Shown here: one piece after another, positions 55,296 through 64,000 of the stretch
Numbering within the stretch: position 1 is the stretch's first letter
How the letters are laid out: each line of letters opens with the position of its first letter
From: Dugong dugon
Taxonomy: Eukaryota > Chordata > Mammalia > Sirenia > Dugongidae
DNA: 64,000 nt
Direction: 5' to 3'
Assembly: GCA_030035585.1 (NCBI GenBank)
Contig: CM057460.1
Span: 221,175,711-221,239,710, forward strand
The notes under the pieces: generated by a model
The model's database searches: none
What the model was told of the DNA's origin: nothing
Seen by the model: the letters and a program-made list of their open reading frames with translations, nothing else
Made by a program: the position numbers and the translations under genes

Positions 55296-56800
55296 CATAT
55301 GATCAGGAACCAATAGTACTGAAGGAAGAATCCAAGCTTCACTGAAGGCACTGGTGAAAAACCAGGCTCCAGGAAGTGACGGAATACCAACTGAGATAGT
55401 TCAACAAACACACGCAGTGCTGGAAGTGCTTGCTCATCTATGCCAAGAAATTTGGAAGACAACTACCTGGCCAACCGACCGGAAGAGATTCATATTTATG
55501 CTTATTCCAAAGAAAGGTGACCCAACCAAATGCAGAAATTATCAAACAATATCATTAATATCACTGAAAGTAAAATTTTGTTGAAGATCATTCAAAAGTG
55601 GCTGCAGCAGTTCATCTATAGGGAACTGCCAGAAATTCAAGCCCGATTCAGAAGAGGATGTGGAACCTGGGATATCATTGCTGATGTCAGATGGATCCTG
55701 GCTGAAAGCAGAGAATACCAGAAAGATGTTCACCTGTGTTTTATTGACTATGCAAATGCATTTGACTGTGTGGATCATAACAAATTATGGATAACATTGC
55801 AAAGAATGAGAATCCCAGAACATTTAATTGTGCTCATGAGGAACTTGCACATAGATCAACAGGCAGTTGTGCTAAGAGAACAAGAGAATACTGTGCAGTT
55901 TAAAGTCAGGAAAGGTGTGCGTCAGGGTTGTATTCTTTCACCGTACTTATTCAATCTGTATGCTGTGCAAATAATCCGAGAAGCTGGACTATATGAAGAA
56001 CGCAGCATCAGGATTAGAGGTAGACTCATTAACAACCTGCGTTATGCAGGTGACACAACCTTGCTTGCTTAAAGTGAAGAAGACTTGAAGCACTTACTGA
56101 TGAAGATCAAAGACCATAGCCTTCAGTATGGATTACACCTCAATACAAATAAAACAAAAATCCTCACAACTTGACCAATAAGCAACATCATGATAAATGG
56201 AGAAAAGACTGAAGTTGTCAAGGATCTCATTTTACTTGGATCCACAATCAATGTCCATAGAAGCAGCAGTCAAGAAATCAAATGATGCATTGCATTGGGC
56301 AAATCTGGTGCAAAAGACCTCTTTAGAATGTTAAAAAGCCACGATGTCACATTGAAGACTAAGGTGCACCTGATCCAAGCCATGATGTTTTTAATCGTCT
56401 CATATGCATGTGAAAGCTGGAAAATTGACACCTTTGAGTTACGGGGTTGGCAAAGAATACTGAATATACCATGGACTGCCAAAAGAATGAACAAATCTGT
56501 CTTGGAAGAAGTACAGGCAGAATGCTCCTCAGAAGCAAGGATGGCGAGATTACATCTCACATACTTTGAACATGTTATCAGGAGGGATCAGTCTCCAGAA
56601 AAGGACATCATGCTTGGTAAAGTAGAGGGTCAGCGAAAAAGAGGAAGACCCTCAACAAGATGGATTGACACAGTGGCTGCAACAATAGGCTCAAGCATAA
56701 CAACGATTTTGAAGATGGCGCAGGAGCAGGCCATTTCATTGTTATACATAACGGTTGCTATGAGTTGGAACCAACTCCACGGTACCTAACAATAACAATG
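55296..56800 (+). mobile_element. RTE/BovB-type LINE: reverse transcriptase and 3' end
   Basis: The longest RTE copy in the window, 5'-truncated (no endonuclease). The frame opens near 55354 (KNQAPGSDGIPTEI, LIPKKGDPTKCRNY) and shifts before about 55530. It continues with the palm motifs FIDYANAFDCVDHNKLW and GVRQGCILSPYLFNLY and reaches INNLRYAGDTTLLA, followed by a stop at 56070-56072. The catalytic motif expected as YADD reads YAGD. The C-terminal region resumes at 56295-56789. Hence a dead pseudogene of a retrotransposon, not a host gene. It ends at 'ggtacctaacaataacaa'. Confidence 0.95.
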
Positions 56801-56939
56801 TGGGTTTTGGTATGTTGCATTTTCATTTTCTTAGTAGTTACCTGAAAATTACATTTGATACTCTACATTTGCAACAACCTCTTTTACCTTGATACCAACA
56901 ATTAACAAACACATAGCAAGTAACGTACAATATTGTTGT

Positions 56940-57075
56940 TGTTATGCTTGGATACAGCAAAAGCACTCATCAGAGGGAAATTTATACCAATAAATGCCTA
57001 TAACAAAAAAAAAGGAAAAATCTCACACCAACAGTCTAATCTACAATTAGAGGAACTTGAAAAAGAACAGCAACT
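56940..57075 (+). mobile_element. L1 ORF2 internal fragment
   Basis: The frame 56933-57142 reads DTAKALIRGKFIPINAYNKK then LEELEKEQQL. This is the linker between endonuclease and RT in L1 ORF2. It is isolated, with no adjoining L1 domains. Confidence 0.85.
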
Positions 57076-57080
57076 AAGGA

Positions 57081-57385
57081 TTAATGTCCTTATGAAAGAG
57101 GAGAGACACAGAGACAGACACAGAGGGAAGACGTGCATGTGAAGACAGAAGCAGAGATGGAGTTATGATGAAGCTGCAAGGCAAGAAATACCTGGGGCAA
57201 CCAGAAGCTGAGAGAGACAAGACAGGATCTTACTTTAGAGTCTTCAGAGAGCATGGCCCTGCCTACACCCTGAATTTGGACTACTAGCCTCCAGAACTGT
57301 GAGAGAATCAATCTCTGTTGTCATAAGCTTCCCCACTTTGTGGTACTGTTACCACAAAGCAGCCATAGGAAGCTCATACATGGAC
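57081..57385 (+). mobile_element. MaLR/MLT-like LTR, 5'-truncated
   Basis: 'gtccttatgaaagaggagag', 'ctagcctccagaactgtgag' and 'agaatcaatctctgttgtc' follow MLT-type order to about 57385. Confidence 0.75.
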
Positions 57386-57482
57386 ATATCCACATGCAAA
57401 CATTCATCAAAATGCACACTTAAGATGAATGCACTTTAGATACTTTACTGTATGTAGGCTGGGTCTTAAGAAAAGAGTAAAA

Positions 57483-57501
57483 AAGCAAAAAAAAAAAAAA
57501 A
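57483..57501. repeat. poly(A) tract
   Basis: Short A-run, possibly the tail of an unrecognised insertion. Confidence 0.6.
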
Positions 57502-57589
57502 GATGATCACGGAAGTCTTGACTAATCTCACAATTTAGTGGTATATCCATATAGTAGTTATAGTCATTTGATAGGGTCTGTATTCAAGA

Positions 57590-57807
57590 GGAGTCCTTGT
57601 GTGATGCAAATAGTGAATTCACTTGGCTGCTAACTGAAAGTTGGAGGTTCAAGTCCACTCGGAGGTGCCTCAGAGGAAGGCCTAGCAATCTACGTCCAAA
57701 AAATCAGCCATTGAAAACTCGATGGATCATAGCTCTCCTCTGACACGCATGGGGTCACCATGAGTCACAGCCAACTCCATAGCAACTATTTTTTTTTTTT
57801 TTTTTTT
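57590..57807 (+). mobile_element. AfroSINE, long type
   Basis: 'ggagtccttgtgtgatgc', 'gtccaaaaaatcagccattg' and 'cacgcatggggtcaccatga', ending in a T-run. Confidence 0.93.
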
Positions 57808-57852
57808 ACAATCAGGTCATGACACACCTAACTCAGCTAGCTGGTGGGTGCG

Positions 57853-57877
57853 TGCTCGTGTGTGTGTGTGTGTGTCA
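57853..57877. repeat. (TG)n microsatellite
   Basis: About ten TG units. Confidence 0.92.
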
Positions 57878-57879
57878 GG

Positions 57880-58300
57880 AGGAGGCATGGCAGAGACAGT
57901 GGTCAGGGAAGGTTTTTCCTGTGGACACTGGAGCTGAGTATTGATGGTGCTATTGGCTTCAGACATGTAGGTGATGGAGCAATTCCTCTTCAGTAGAGAA
58001 AATTGAATATAGAAAGACACGGAGTGGAAGGAAACGGGACAGTAAAGGAAGAACCAGAGCAAGGTGGACTTTATCTTGAAGGTGAGAGGAAACCACTGAG
58101 ATCAGCAGGGGAGGGACATGATCAGGTTTACGTTTCGGAAACATTCAGTTCTCTAGGAACTGTGGAGAATGGCCTGGTGGGAAGCAAGGAAGAGGCAGGG
58201 AGACCACTAACATATTCACCCAAGAGTCCAGATGGAAATGATAAAAGACTTGGGAAAAGCAATGGTCCTGGGATGAAGACGTTTGCATCTTATAAATATT
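57880..58300 (-). mobile_element. L2-like fragment, diverged
   Basis: 'cttgaaggtgagaggaaacc', 'gagggacatgatcaggttta' and 'gcagggagacca' follow antisense L2 order. The 134-codon plus-strand frame across it is a by-product. Confidence 0.6.
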
Positions 58301-58399
58301 GGAAGACATTTAAGAGGAAGAATGATCACAACTTAGAAATACTAAAAGCAATGATAGCTGCTGTCATTGCTATTGAAGCAGTGGTCTCACCACTGATGT

Positions 58400-58590
58400 T
58401 TATTTAACCTTTGTATATCAGGTTCTATGCCAAGTACTTTCCATGCTTACGGCATTTAATTCTTGTCTGTGACGTAAGTGTTATTATTATCCTACTCTTC
58501 AGATGTGGAAGCTAAGGCTCAGACAGCGAGGTTTAGCCAGCAGTTAGTTAGGGTCAGGTCTTGGCCAGGCCCGTAAGGATTGGACCCCTT
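58400..58590 (-). mobile_element. MIR, antisense
   Basis: 'gtaagtgttattattatcct' and 'cagatgtggaagctaaggct' are the reversed MIR core. Confidence 0.75.
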
Positions 58591-58799
58591 CTGAATGAGA
58601 AAGACATAGGGAGGGCAACAAGATGACTCCCTGGTTCCATCATGGATGTTTGTGTACATCATGGAGCCTCTAGCCAAGAAAGGGGACACTATCAACTCTC
58701 AGAGGCCTTTAACACTGCTCTCCACTTCCTCCCTATGCCCCATAGTCTCTGCTGTATGAAGCAGCCGACATGTACCTTTAAAACACACCACCAGCTACA

Positions 58800-58996
58800 A
58801 GCTGTCATCATGTCAACCCCGACTCATGGCGACCTCGTGTGTCAGAGTAGAATTGTGCTCCATTGGGCATTCAGTGGCTGACTTTTCATAAGCAGATGCC
58901 GGGCCTTTCTTCTGAGGTGCCTTTGGGTGGACTTGAAGCTCCAACTTTTCAGTTAGCAGCCAAGCACATTAACCATTGCACCACCAGGGACGCCCT
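58800..58996 (-). mobile_element. AfroSINE, long type
   Basis: 'gtcagagtagaattgtgctc' and 'gcctttcttctgaggtgcct'; head 'gcaccaccagggacgcc'. A (CA)n tract follows directly. Confidence 0.92.
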
Positions 58997-59000
58997 AAAA

Positions 59001-59001
<1 letters not shown>

Positions 59002-59029
<28 letters not shown>
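59002..59029. repeat. (CA)n microsatellite
   Basis: About 13 CA units immediately 5' of the SINE head. Confidence 0.95.
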
Positions 59030-59031
<2 letters not shown>

Positions 59032-59139
59032 TAATCAGATCACGGGAAGTCCTGTTCAAACCCTGTTGGCTCTCCTTCTCACTCAGCTCAATTCCTAAGT
59101 CCTGACCATGGGCTATGGTTCTACAGGTTCTCCTCCACC

Positions 59140-59418
59140 CACACCACCAGCCTCCTGTCAAGTCCATTTCTCACCATGCTCCTGCTCACACACCCCCTTC
59201 TACTGCACACCCAATGCATCCCATCCTAGGTCTTGGCCTTGCTGTTCCTCTGCATATAACACTCTCCCCTCAGGTACCCACACAGCTCACTCCCCACTCA
59301 ATCACTCCCAACTCAACATCTTTCTTCTTTTCAGAGAGGCTCTCTCAGACCTTGACTCCTAAAATAGCATTTTCTACCACGGCAGTGTTTATCCTCTGAG
59401 CTTTATATTCTCTATACA
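59140..59418 (+). mobile_element. L2 3' end, left part
   Basis: Sense L2: 'cttggccttgctgttcctct', 'cttttcagagaggctctctc', 'gactcctaaaatagcatttt'. Continues at 59617 after an AfroSINE. Confidence 0.8.
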
Positions 59419-59428
59419 CATGCAGAAA

Positions 59429-59606
59429 GGCTACGGAGCCCTGGTGGCACAGTGGTTAAGAACTCAGCTGCTAACCAAAAGGTCGGCAGTTCGAATCCAC
59501 AGGCTGCTCCTTGGAAACCCTATGGGGCAGTTCTACCCTGTCCTACAGGGTTGCTATGAGTCAGAATGGACTCGATAGCAATGAGTTTGGGTTTTTTGTT
59601 TGTTTT
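59429..59606 (+). mobile_element. AfroSINE inserted in L2
   Basis: 10-bp duplication catgcagaaa at 59419-59428 and 59607-59616. Short type, near-complete. Confidence 0.95.
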
Positions 59607-59616
59607 CATGCAGAAA

Positions 59617-59750
59617 TATATGTCCTTATTTATCTGTTCCTCAATCTTATGAAGGCTGGGGTTTTTATCTTTCTGTCACAACATTTACCTCACCTAGAAT
59701 AAAGCTTACCAAGTAGCACGTGCTCAACACATACCTGCTGAAGGATGGAA
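59617..59750 (+). mobile_element. L2 3' end, right part
   Basis: 'cttatgaaggctggggtttt' and 'gtagcacgtgctcaacacat' are the closing section of the L2 3' UTR. Confidence 0.75.
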
Positions 59751-60842
59751 AAGCAGGAAGACATTCTCAAGAGAAGCCTCCATGACACAAAACTTCCTGG
59801 ACCCTGCTCCCTCGTTTCACTTCCTGGGAGATATATGGAATTGGGATAGCAAAAAAAAAAAGACACAAAAATGGAGGGAAAAACAAACTTCTTACATGTC
59901 AAATAACCTCAACTTGTATAAACATTCCATCAAAATAAATATGTATTTACTCTTCCCTGGGCAGGTGGTTTGCTAGTAGGCACTATTGCAAGTTATTTTT
60001 TAAATGAAGACAGTTACTGTGTCTGGGGATTTGAATTCTAAGGAAAGGTCAAGATGGGGTTCTCCTTATCAAACACGTTTTAGAAGCAGAGATCGCTTCA
60101 AAGGGAACAAGAGCTGTGTGGAGAACGTCGATCCAGGTGGCCTGCTGGGATTAGGCTGAAGGGAAAGACAGTGGAAGGGAGGGACTGGGGGGGAGCGGTG
60201 AGACAGGACAGCAGTGTGAATCTACCTGAGGGATCCGAGGTTCAGCCAGCCCCTGGACTCATGGCTGAATCTGAAGGCCACGGGGTTGGCAAACTGGCCC
60301 CTCCCTGAAGAAGTGGTGTCCATACAACGTTCTGTGAGGTGTGAGATGCTCCAGGCCTCTCTCCTCTGGGGGTAGTGCCCAGTTCCAAATGTGGAAAAGG
60401 AATCCTTCTGGTTTCGGCAGGCGGCTGTTGGCAGCACATGACCCACTGTGGACTTGAGGGTGGCAGGTAGAGCTTGCGAACAATGGGGGTCCCCATGCCC
60501 CCTGCCACAGCTCAGCTCTGCAGCTTTGTGGACTACACATCAGAAATCACTGCAGGGAGCACAGAAGAAACTGCCTGAGGGGCCGCCATCATCACGGGGA
60601 GACCTTGGACAGGCAGGAATGGGTCCCACGACACCAGGTGGGAAAGACAAGGGACAGTCCTGTGTTCTCCAAGGAGTGATGTGTGTCTGGAGCACAGTGA
60701 TCAAGATCCTGGACTGTGGAGGGAGACCCAGCACGCCACAGAGCTGTGTGACCTGTGCTTAGCCTCTGGCCTTTGTCTCTTTCTCTGAAAGAAAGGTCTA
60801 TCAACACTACCCGTACTTTGGGGCTGCTGTGGCAACTGATGC
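59751..60842. other. no recognised feature
   Basis: Moderately GC-rich single-copy-like DNA. Frames of 93-139 codons at 60222-61011 have no recognised domain. Confidence 0.4.
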
Positions 60843-61216
60843 TGTTGTTGTTAGCTGCCGTAAAGGTGGCCCCCAATTCATGGCAACCACACGTCAAGGT
60901 GGCCCCCAATTCATGGCAACCACACGCACTGCAGAACAAAACACTGCCTGTTCCTGTGCCACCCCCATGATCAGTTGCTGATTGGACCGTTGTGACCCAT
61001 AGGGTTGTCACTGGCTGATTTTCACACAGAGATTGCCAGGCCTTTCTTCCTTATCTTAGGCAGCAAGCTCCAATGAAACCTGTTCAGCATTGTAGCAACA
61101 CACACGCCTCCACTGACAGGTAGGTGATAGCTGTGCTTGAGATGCACTGGCAAGGGTTCAAACGCAGCTCTTCTGCACGGAAGGAGAGAATTCTACCACT
61201 GAATCACCAATGGCCT
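60843..61216 (-). mobile_element. SINE with tRNA-Gly-like head, internal duplication
   Basis: The antisense tail (ttgttgttagctgccg) is at left. The head is at 61145-61216, where 'ggaaggagagaattctacca' is the reversed A-box side. A 31-bp segment starting 'aaggtggcccccaattcatg' occurs at 60863-60893 and again at 60896-60926 (period 33). Confidence 0.88.
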
Positions 61217-61224
61217 CACTGTAG

Positions 61225-61312
61225 CAATTAAATGTGGTAAAACATGCAGAGCACCTAGAAGAGTGCCCGGCATGCAGAATGCAAAACACCCGGTAAATCT
61301 GAGTAACCACTA
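61225..61312 (+). mobile_element. MIR 3' end fragment
   Basis: 'caattaaatgtggtaaaaca' and 'gagtgcccggcatgcagaat' resemble the MIR end. Confidence 0.55.
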
Positions 61313-61683
61313 TTGATATTGCTGTCATATCCGTATCATTGTCATTGCTGGTGTTCACTGCTGTCATCGTTGTTGCTCAGGTTTTTTGAACTTCAGGCAA
61401 GAATGGAAAAGCAGGACAAAAGGATAAGGTATAAGAGCTACAACAGATACCAGGGATATGGGAGAGATGAGAAGAGAGGAAATGAGGAAAGCAAAAGTTG
61501 GTAAAGAAAAAAATAAAAAAGAAGAAAGATAAAACTATTCAGAGGTTCCCTTCAGATTCACATGACTCAAATTTTAATGACTTCGGAGAATTTGGGATAA
61601 TATAAAATTTCAGATTGAATACACTTAATGTAGAAACTAAACAAGAAACATATTTGAATGCTAAGAAAAATGTTAAAACCAAG
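61313..61683. other. no recognised feature
   Basis: Purine-rich AT DNA without a gene. Confidence 0.4.
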
Positions 61684-62197
61684 TGTCACGGATTGAATTG
61701 TGTCCCACAAAAATATCTGTCAACTTGGCTGGGTCATGACTCCCAGTACTTTAGGATTGTGTACCATTTTGTAATCTGATGTGATTTCCTTATGTGTTGT
61801 ATATTCTAACACTATGATGTAATAAGATGAATTAGTGGCAGTTATATTGATGAGGTCTGTAAGATTAGATACTGTCTTAAGCCAATCTCTGTTGTGATAT
61901 AAAAGACAGAGCAAGCAGAGACACATGGGGACCTCATACCACAAAGAAAGTAGTGCCAGGAGCAGAGCACGTCCTTTGGACCTGACGTTCCTGTGCTGAG
62001 ATCCTCCCAGACCAAGGGAAGATGGATGCATCACAAGGACCTTTCTCCAGAGCCAACAGAGAGAGAAAGACTTCCCCTGGAACTGATGCCTTGAATTTGG
62101 ACTTGTAGCCTACTAGACTGTGAGAGAATAAATTTCTCTTTTTAAAAGCCATCCACTTGTGGTATTTCTGTTATAGCAGCACTAGATGACTAAGACA
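61684..62197 (+). mobile_element. MaLR-like solo LTR (afrotherian type)
   Basis: tgtcacggattgaattgtgt to gatgactaagaca, very close to 15044-15550. Pentamers ccaag/gcaag at 61679-61683 and 62198-62202 agree in four of five. Confidence 0.9.
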
Positions 62198-62339
62198 GCA
62201 AGCAATTCAAACAGTAGCATATACTAGAGCATGTATGTATAACCTAGGGACCAGAGATACATTTTTAAACACGCCGGAAATCCAGAAGATATAAAATAAA
62301 AGGCATATAGTCAACTACAAATATTCTTTGGATGCGGAG

Positions 62340-64000
62340 TTCCGGCAAAATGGCACTCTAGCCAGAAGCACCACGCTGTCCCTCCACAGCAAAGATCCAT
62401 AAAACTAAGCCAAACAGAGAATACAACAATCCTGAAACCCTGAAACATCAAATGAAGAGATAAACAACTCAGCCAAGCGCCAAATGGAGTGAGAAAACTG
62501 ACAGAGAATGGAGAGCGAGGAGAGATTCATACAGAGGTCCCCTACCAGCTAACGCAGCGCCGATCTGACATCTTGAACTCCTATCCGAAACCAGCAAACA
62601 GGGGGTACGAGAAAGCAGCCTCACAGAGCGTCCAGCGGGAGACAAAACAACTGGTAATTTGCAATATACACTTTCCCACCCCCCACCTTCTTCACCCCGA
62701 CTCAGCCTCCTCTGCTTCCCGCGGCCACAATCTCTTGACCGGGAAACGCCGGCTGCTTGGATTCTACACACCCGAACGGGCAGCTCCCTGAGTTCCATCT
62801 GTTGGCTGCAGGTGTTGCTTTTTACTGCTTCTTTTGATTTCTTCCTTGCCTCTTGCCACCTCCCCCTCCTTTTGCTCGAGTGCCTCGCTCCATGCGCCAT
62901 CTTTGCTTCTTCCAGAGGGGCTGCAGAACTCCGGTAATTTGTGATATATGCGTTCCCACTCTCTACCCTTCTTCACCCACACTCGGCCCCCTCTGCCTCC
63001 CGTGGACACAATCTCTTGTCCAGAAACACCAGCCCGCACTAGCTGGCTCTCTGAGTGCCATTTGTCGGCCGCAAGTGTTGCTTTTTTTTCTGCTTCTTTT
63101 GATTTCTTACTTGCCTCTTGCCACCTCCCCCTCCTTTCACTCGAGTACCTGGCTCCGTGCGCCATCTTTGCTTCTTCCTGAGGGGCTGCGGAGCTCCATT
63201 TGAGTGTGGAGCTGGTTCCCAGTCTGGGCTGCCACAATGGTGGGATCCCGGGGCTTTTGTTCATTTGTTTTGAATTGTTTGTTTGTTTTCTTTTCCTTTT
63301 CTTGAGTTAGGAGCCCTATCTGGCCAGGCGGAGCTGCATGGCAAGGAGACTCCCCCTCGGCTTCCACAGACTTGCAGAGGGATCCCTGAGGGCATTTCTT
63401 TTTTTGTTGGGTTTTTTACTGTCTGTTTTTTGGGGGGCCTTTCTCGGTTTTTTTATTTTGTTTTGTTTTGTTTTTAATTTGTTTTGTTTTCTTTTCCCTC
63501 TTTTTCCCTTTTAGTCTTTCTACATTGCTCACTTTCTCGTCTCTCTAGATCTTCCTTCTCTTTCTATTCCCTAAATACCTGGTGTTGTATATCTCTACGC
63601 CTTCCAGCCAGGCTGTACTGCAACACCTGAGAGCGACTTCCCCAGACCTCATAGCTGCACCGGTGCGATCCCTGGGAACTTTGCAGTTCTTTAACCTTTC
63701 CAATTTTTATTTATTCCTTCTTTTCTTTTCTTCCTCTTCCCCTTTCTACTTTTCTCCATTTCATAGTCTCTTATTTCTCCACTCCAACGGCAAGCTCCCC
63801 TAGCATTCCTTTTTGCTTTTTTTGTATGTTATTGGCTCCTGTTCCTCTCTCCTCTCTCCCATATCCATCTTAGCTCCACACATAACAATCTCCCTGCTGC
63901 ATCCTCCCTACCTGCACTGTGCGCTTGACATCACACCACCAAGCAGCACAGGCACGGCCTACTGGAACCTGCCCTGCACTGATTACCGACTCGCTCTGGT
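62340..64000 (+). mobile_element. L1 5' UTR (element continues past the right edge)
   Basis: Starts near 'ggagttccggcaaaatggc' and reads through two tandem GC-richer units into a long T-rich, pyrimidine-dominated leader. ORF1 is not reached. The unit layout and the 'gcgccatctttgcttcttcc' repeats fit a mammalian L1 promoter region. Whether the element is intact cannot be judged here. Confidence 0.75.
62653..63197 (+). repeat. two tandem L1 5' UTR units
   Basis: Unit 1 at 62653-62932 and unit 2 at 62933-63197 (period 280) both start ggtaatttg and both contain 'ttcttttgatttctt' and 'cttgccacctccccctcctt'. Confidence 0.9.

Noticed and set aside
55354-56789. Reverse-transcriptase-like frames as a possible host gene or retron
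   Set aside because: Motifs, tail and repeated fragments elsewhere show a decayed RTE LINE; the RT is frameshifted and has a changed catalytic motif.
1-64000. CRISPR arrays, prophages, operons, rRNA genes
   Set aside because: No regularly spaced direct repeats with unique spacers, no bacterial gene organisation; the window is a mammalian locus.

Overview
This window is mammalian nuclear DNA from an afrotherian, most likely a proboscidean or close paenungulate relative. The evidence is the dense set of AfroSINE copies (about 27), several RTE/BovB-type LINE fragments, and a lineage-specific set of L1 3' ends. Ancient pan-mammalian repeats (MIR, L2, MER5-type hAT, MaLR/ERVL-type LTRs) sit underneath them. 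No bacterial, plasmid or phage feature was seen.

The one host gene I can support is the first coding exon of DSCAM, on the minus strand at about 50.18-50.23 kb, inside a CpG island of about 750 bp (50.16-50.94 kb). The exon encodes a 14-residue start (MWILALSLFQSFAN) and ends in a phase-1 splice donor. Everything left of it (1-50,183) is therefore read as the start of the very long DSCAM intron 1. Everything right of the island (50.95-64.0 kb) is read as upstream flank. No other exon was recognised.

Layout: 1-11.2 kb holds RTE and L1 fragments, including an RTE copy split by an L1 and two RTE tails in a palindrome. 11.2-24 kb holds AfroSINEs, tRNA-Gly-headed SINEs, MaLR-like LTRs, a CA-rich array, a pogo/Tigger-like DNA transposon carrying two AfroSINEs, and an RTE 5' end with an endonuclease fragment. 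24.1-27.4 kb is a long antisense L2, interrupted by an RTE and an LTR-like segment. 28-43.8 kb mixes MIR, an L1 ORF2 end, MER5, LTRs with clean 5-bp duplications, an ERVL-like LTR and many SINEs. 43.8-52.0 kb, around the DSCAM promoter, has almost no recognisable repeats. 53.3-55.3 kb is an L1 ORF1-only (HAL1-like) element with three tandem 5' units. It is followed by the most complete RTE reverse-transcriptase fragment (55.3-56.8 kb). The right edge (62.34-64.0 kb) is the 5' UTR of an L1 that continues beyond the window.

No protein-coding gene other than DSCAM exon 1 is supported. The remaining long reading frames are transposon relics, low-complexity artefacts or chance frames in GC-rich DNA. 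Repeat family names come from recognising consensus features by eye, so boundaries without a stated target-site duplication (TSD) are approximate.
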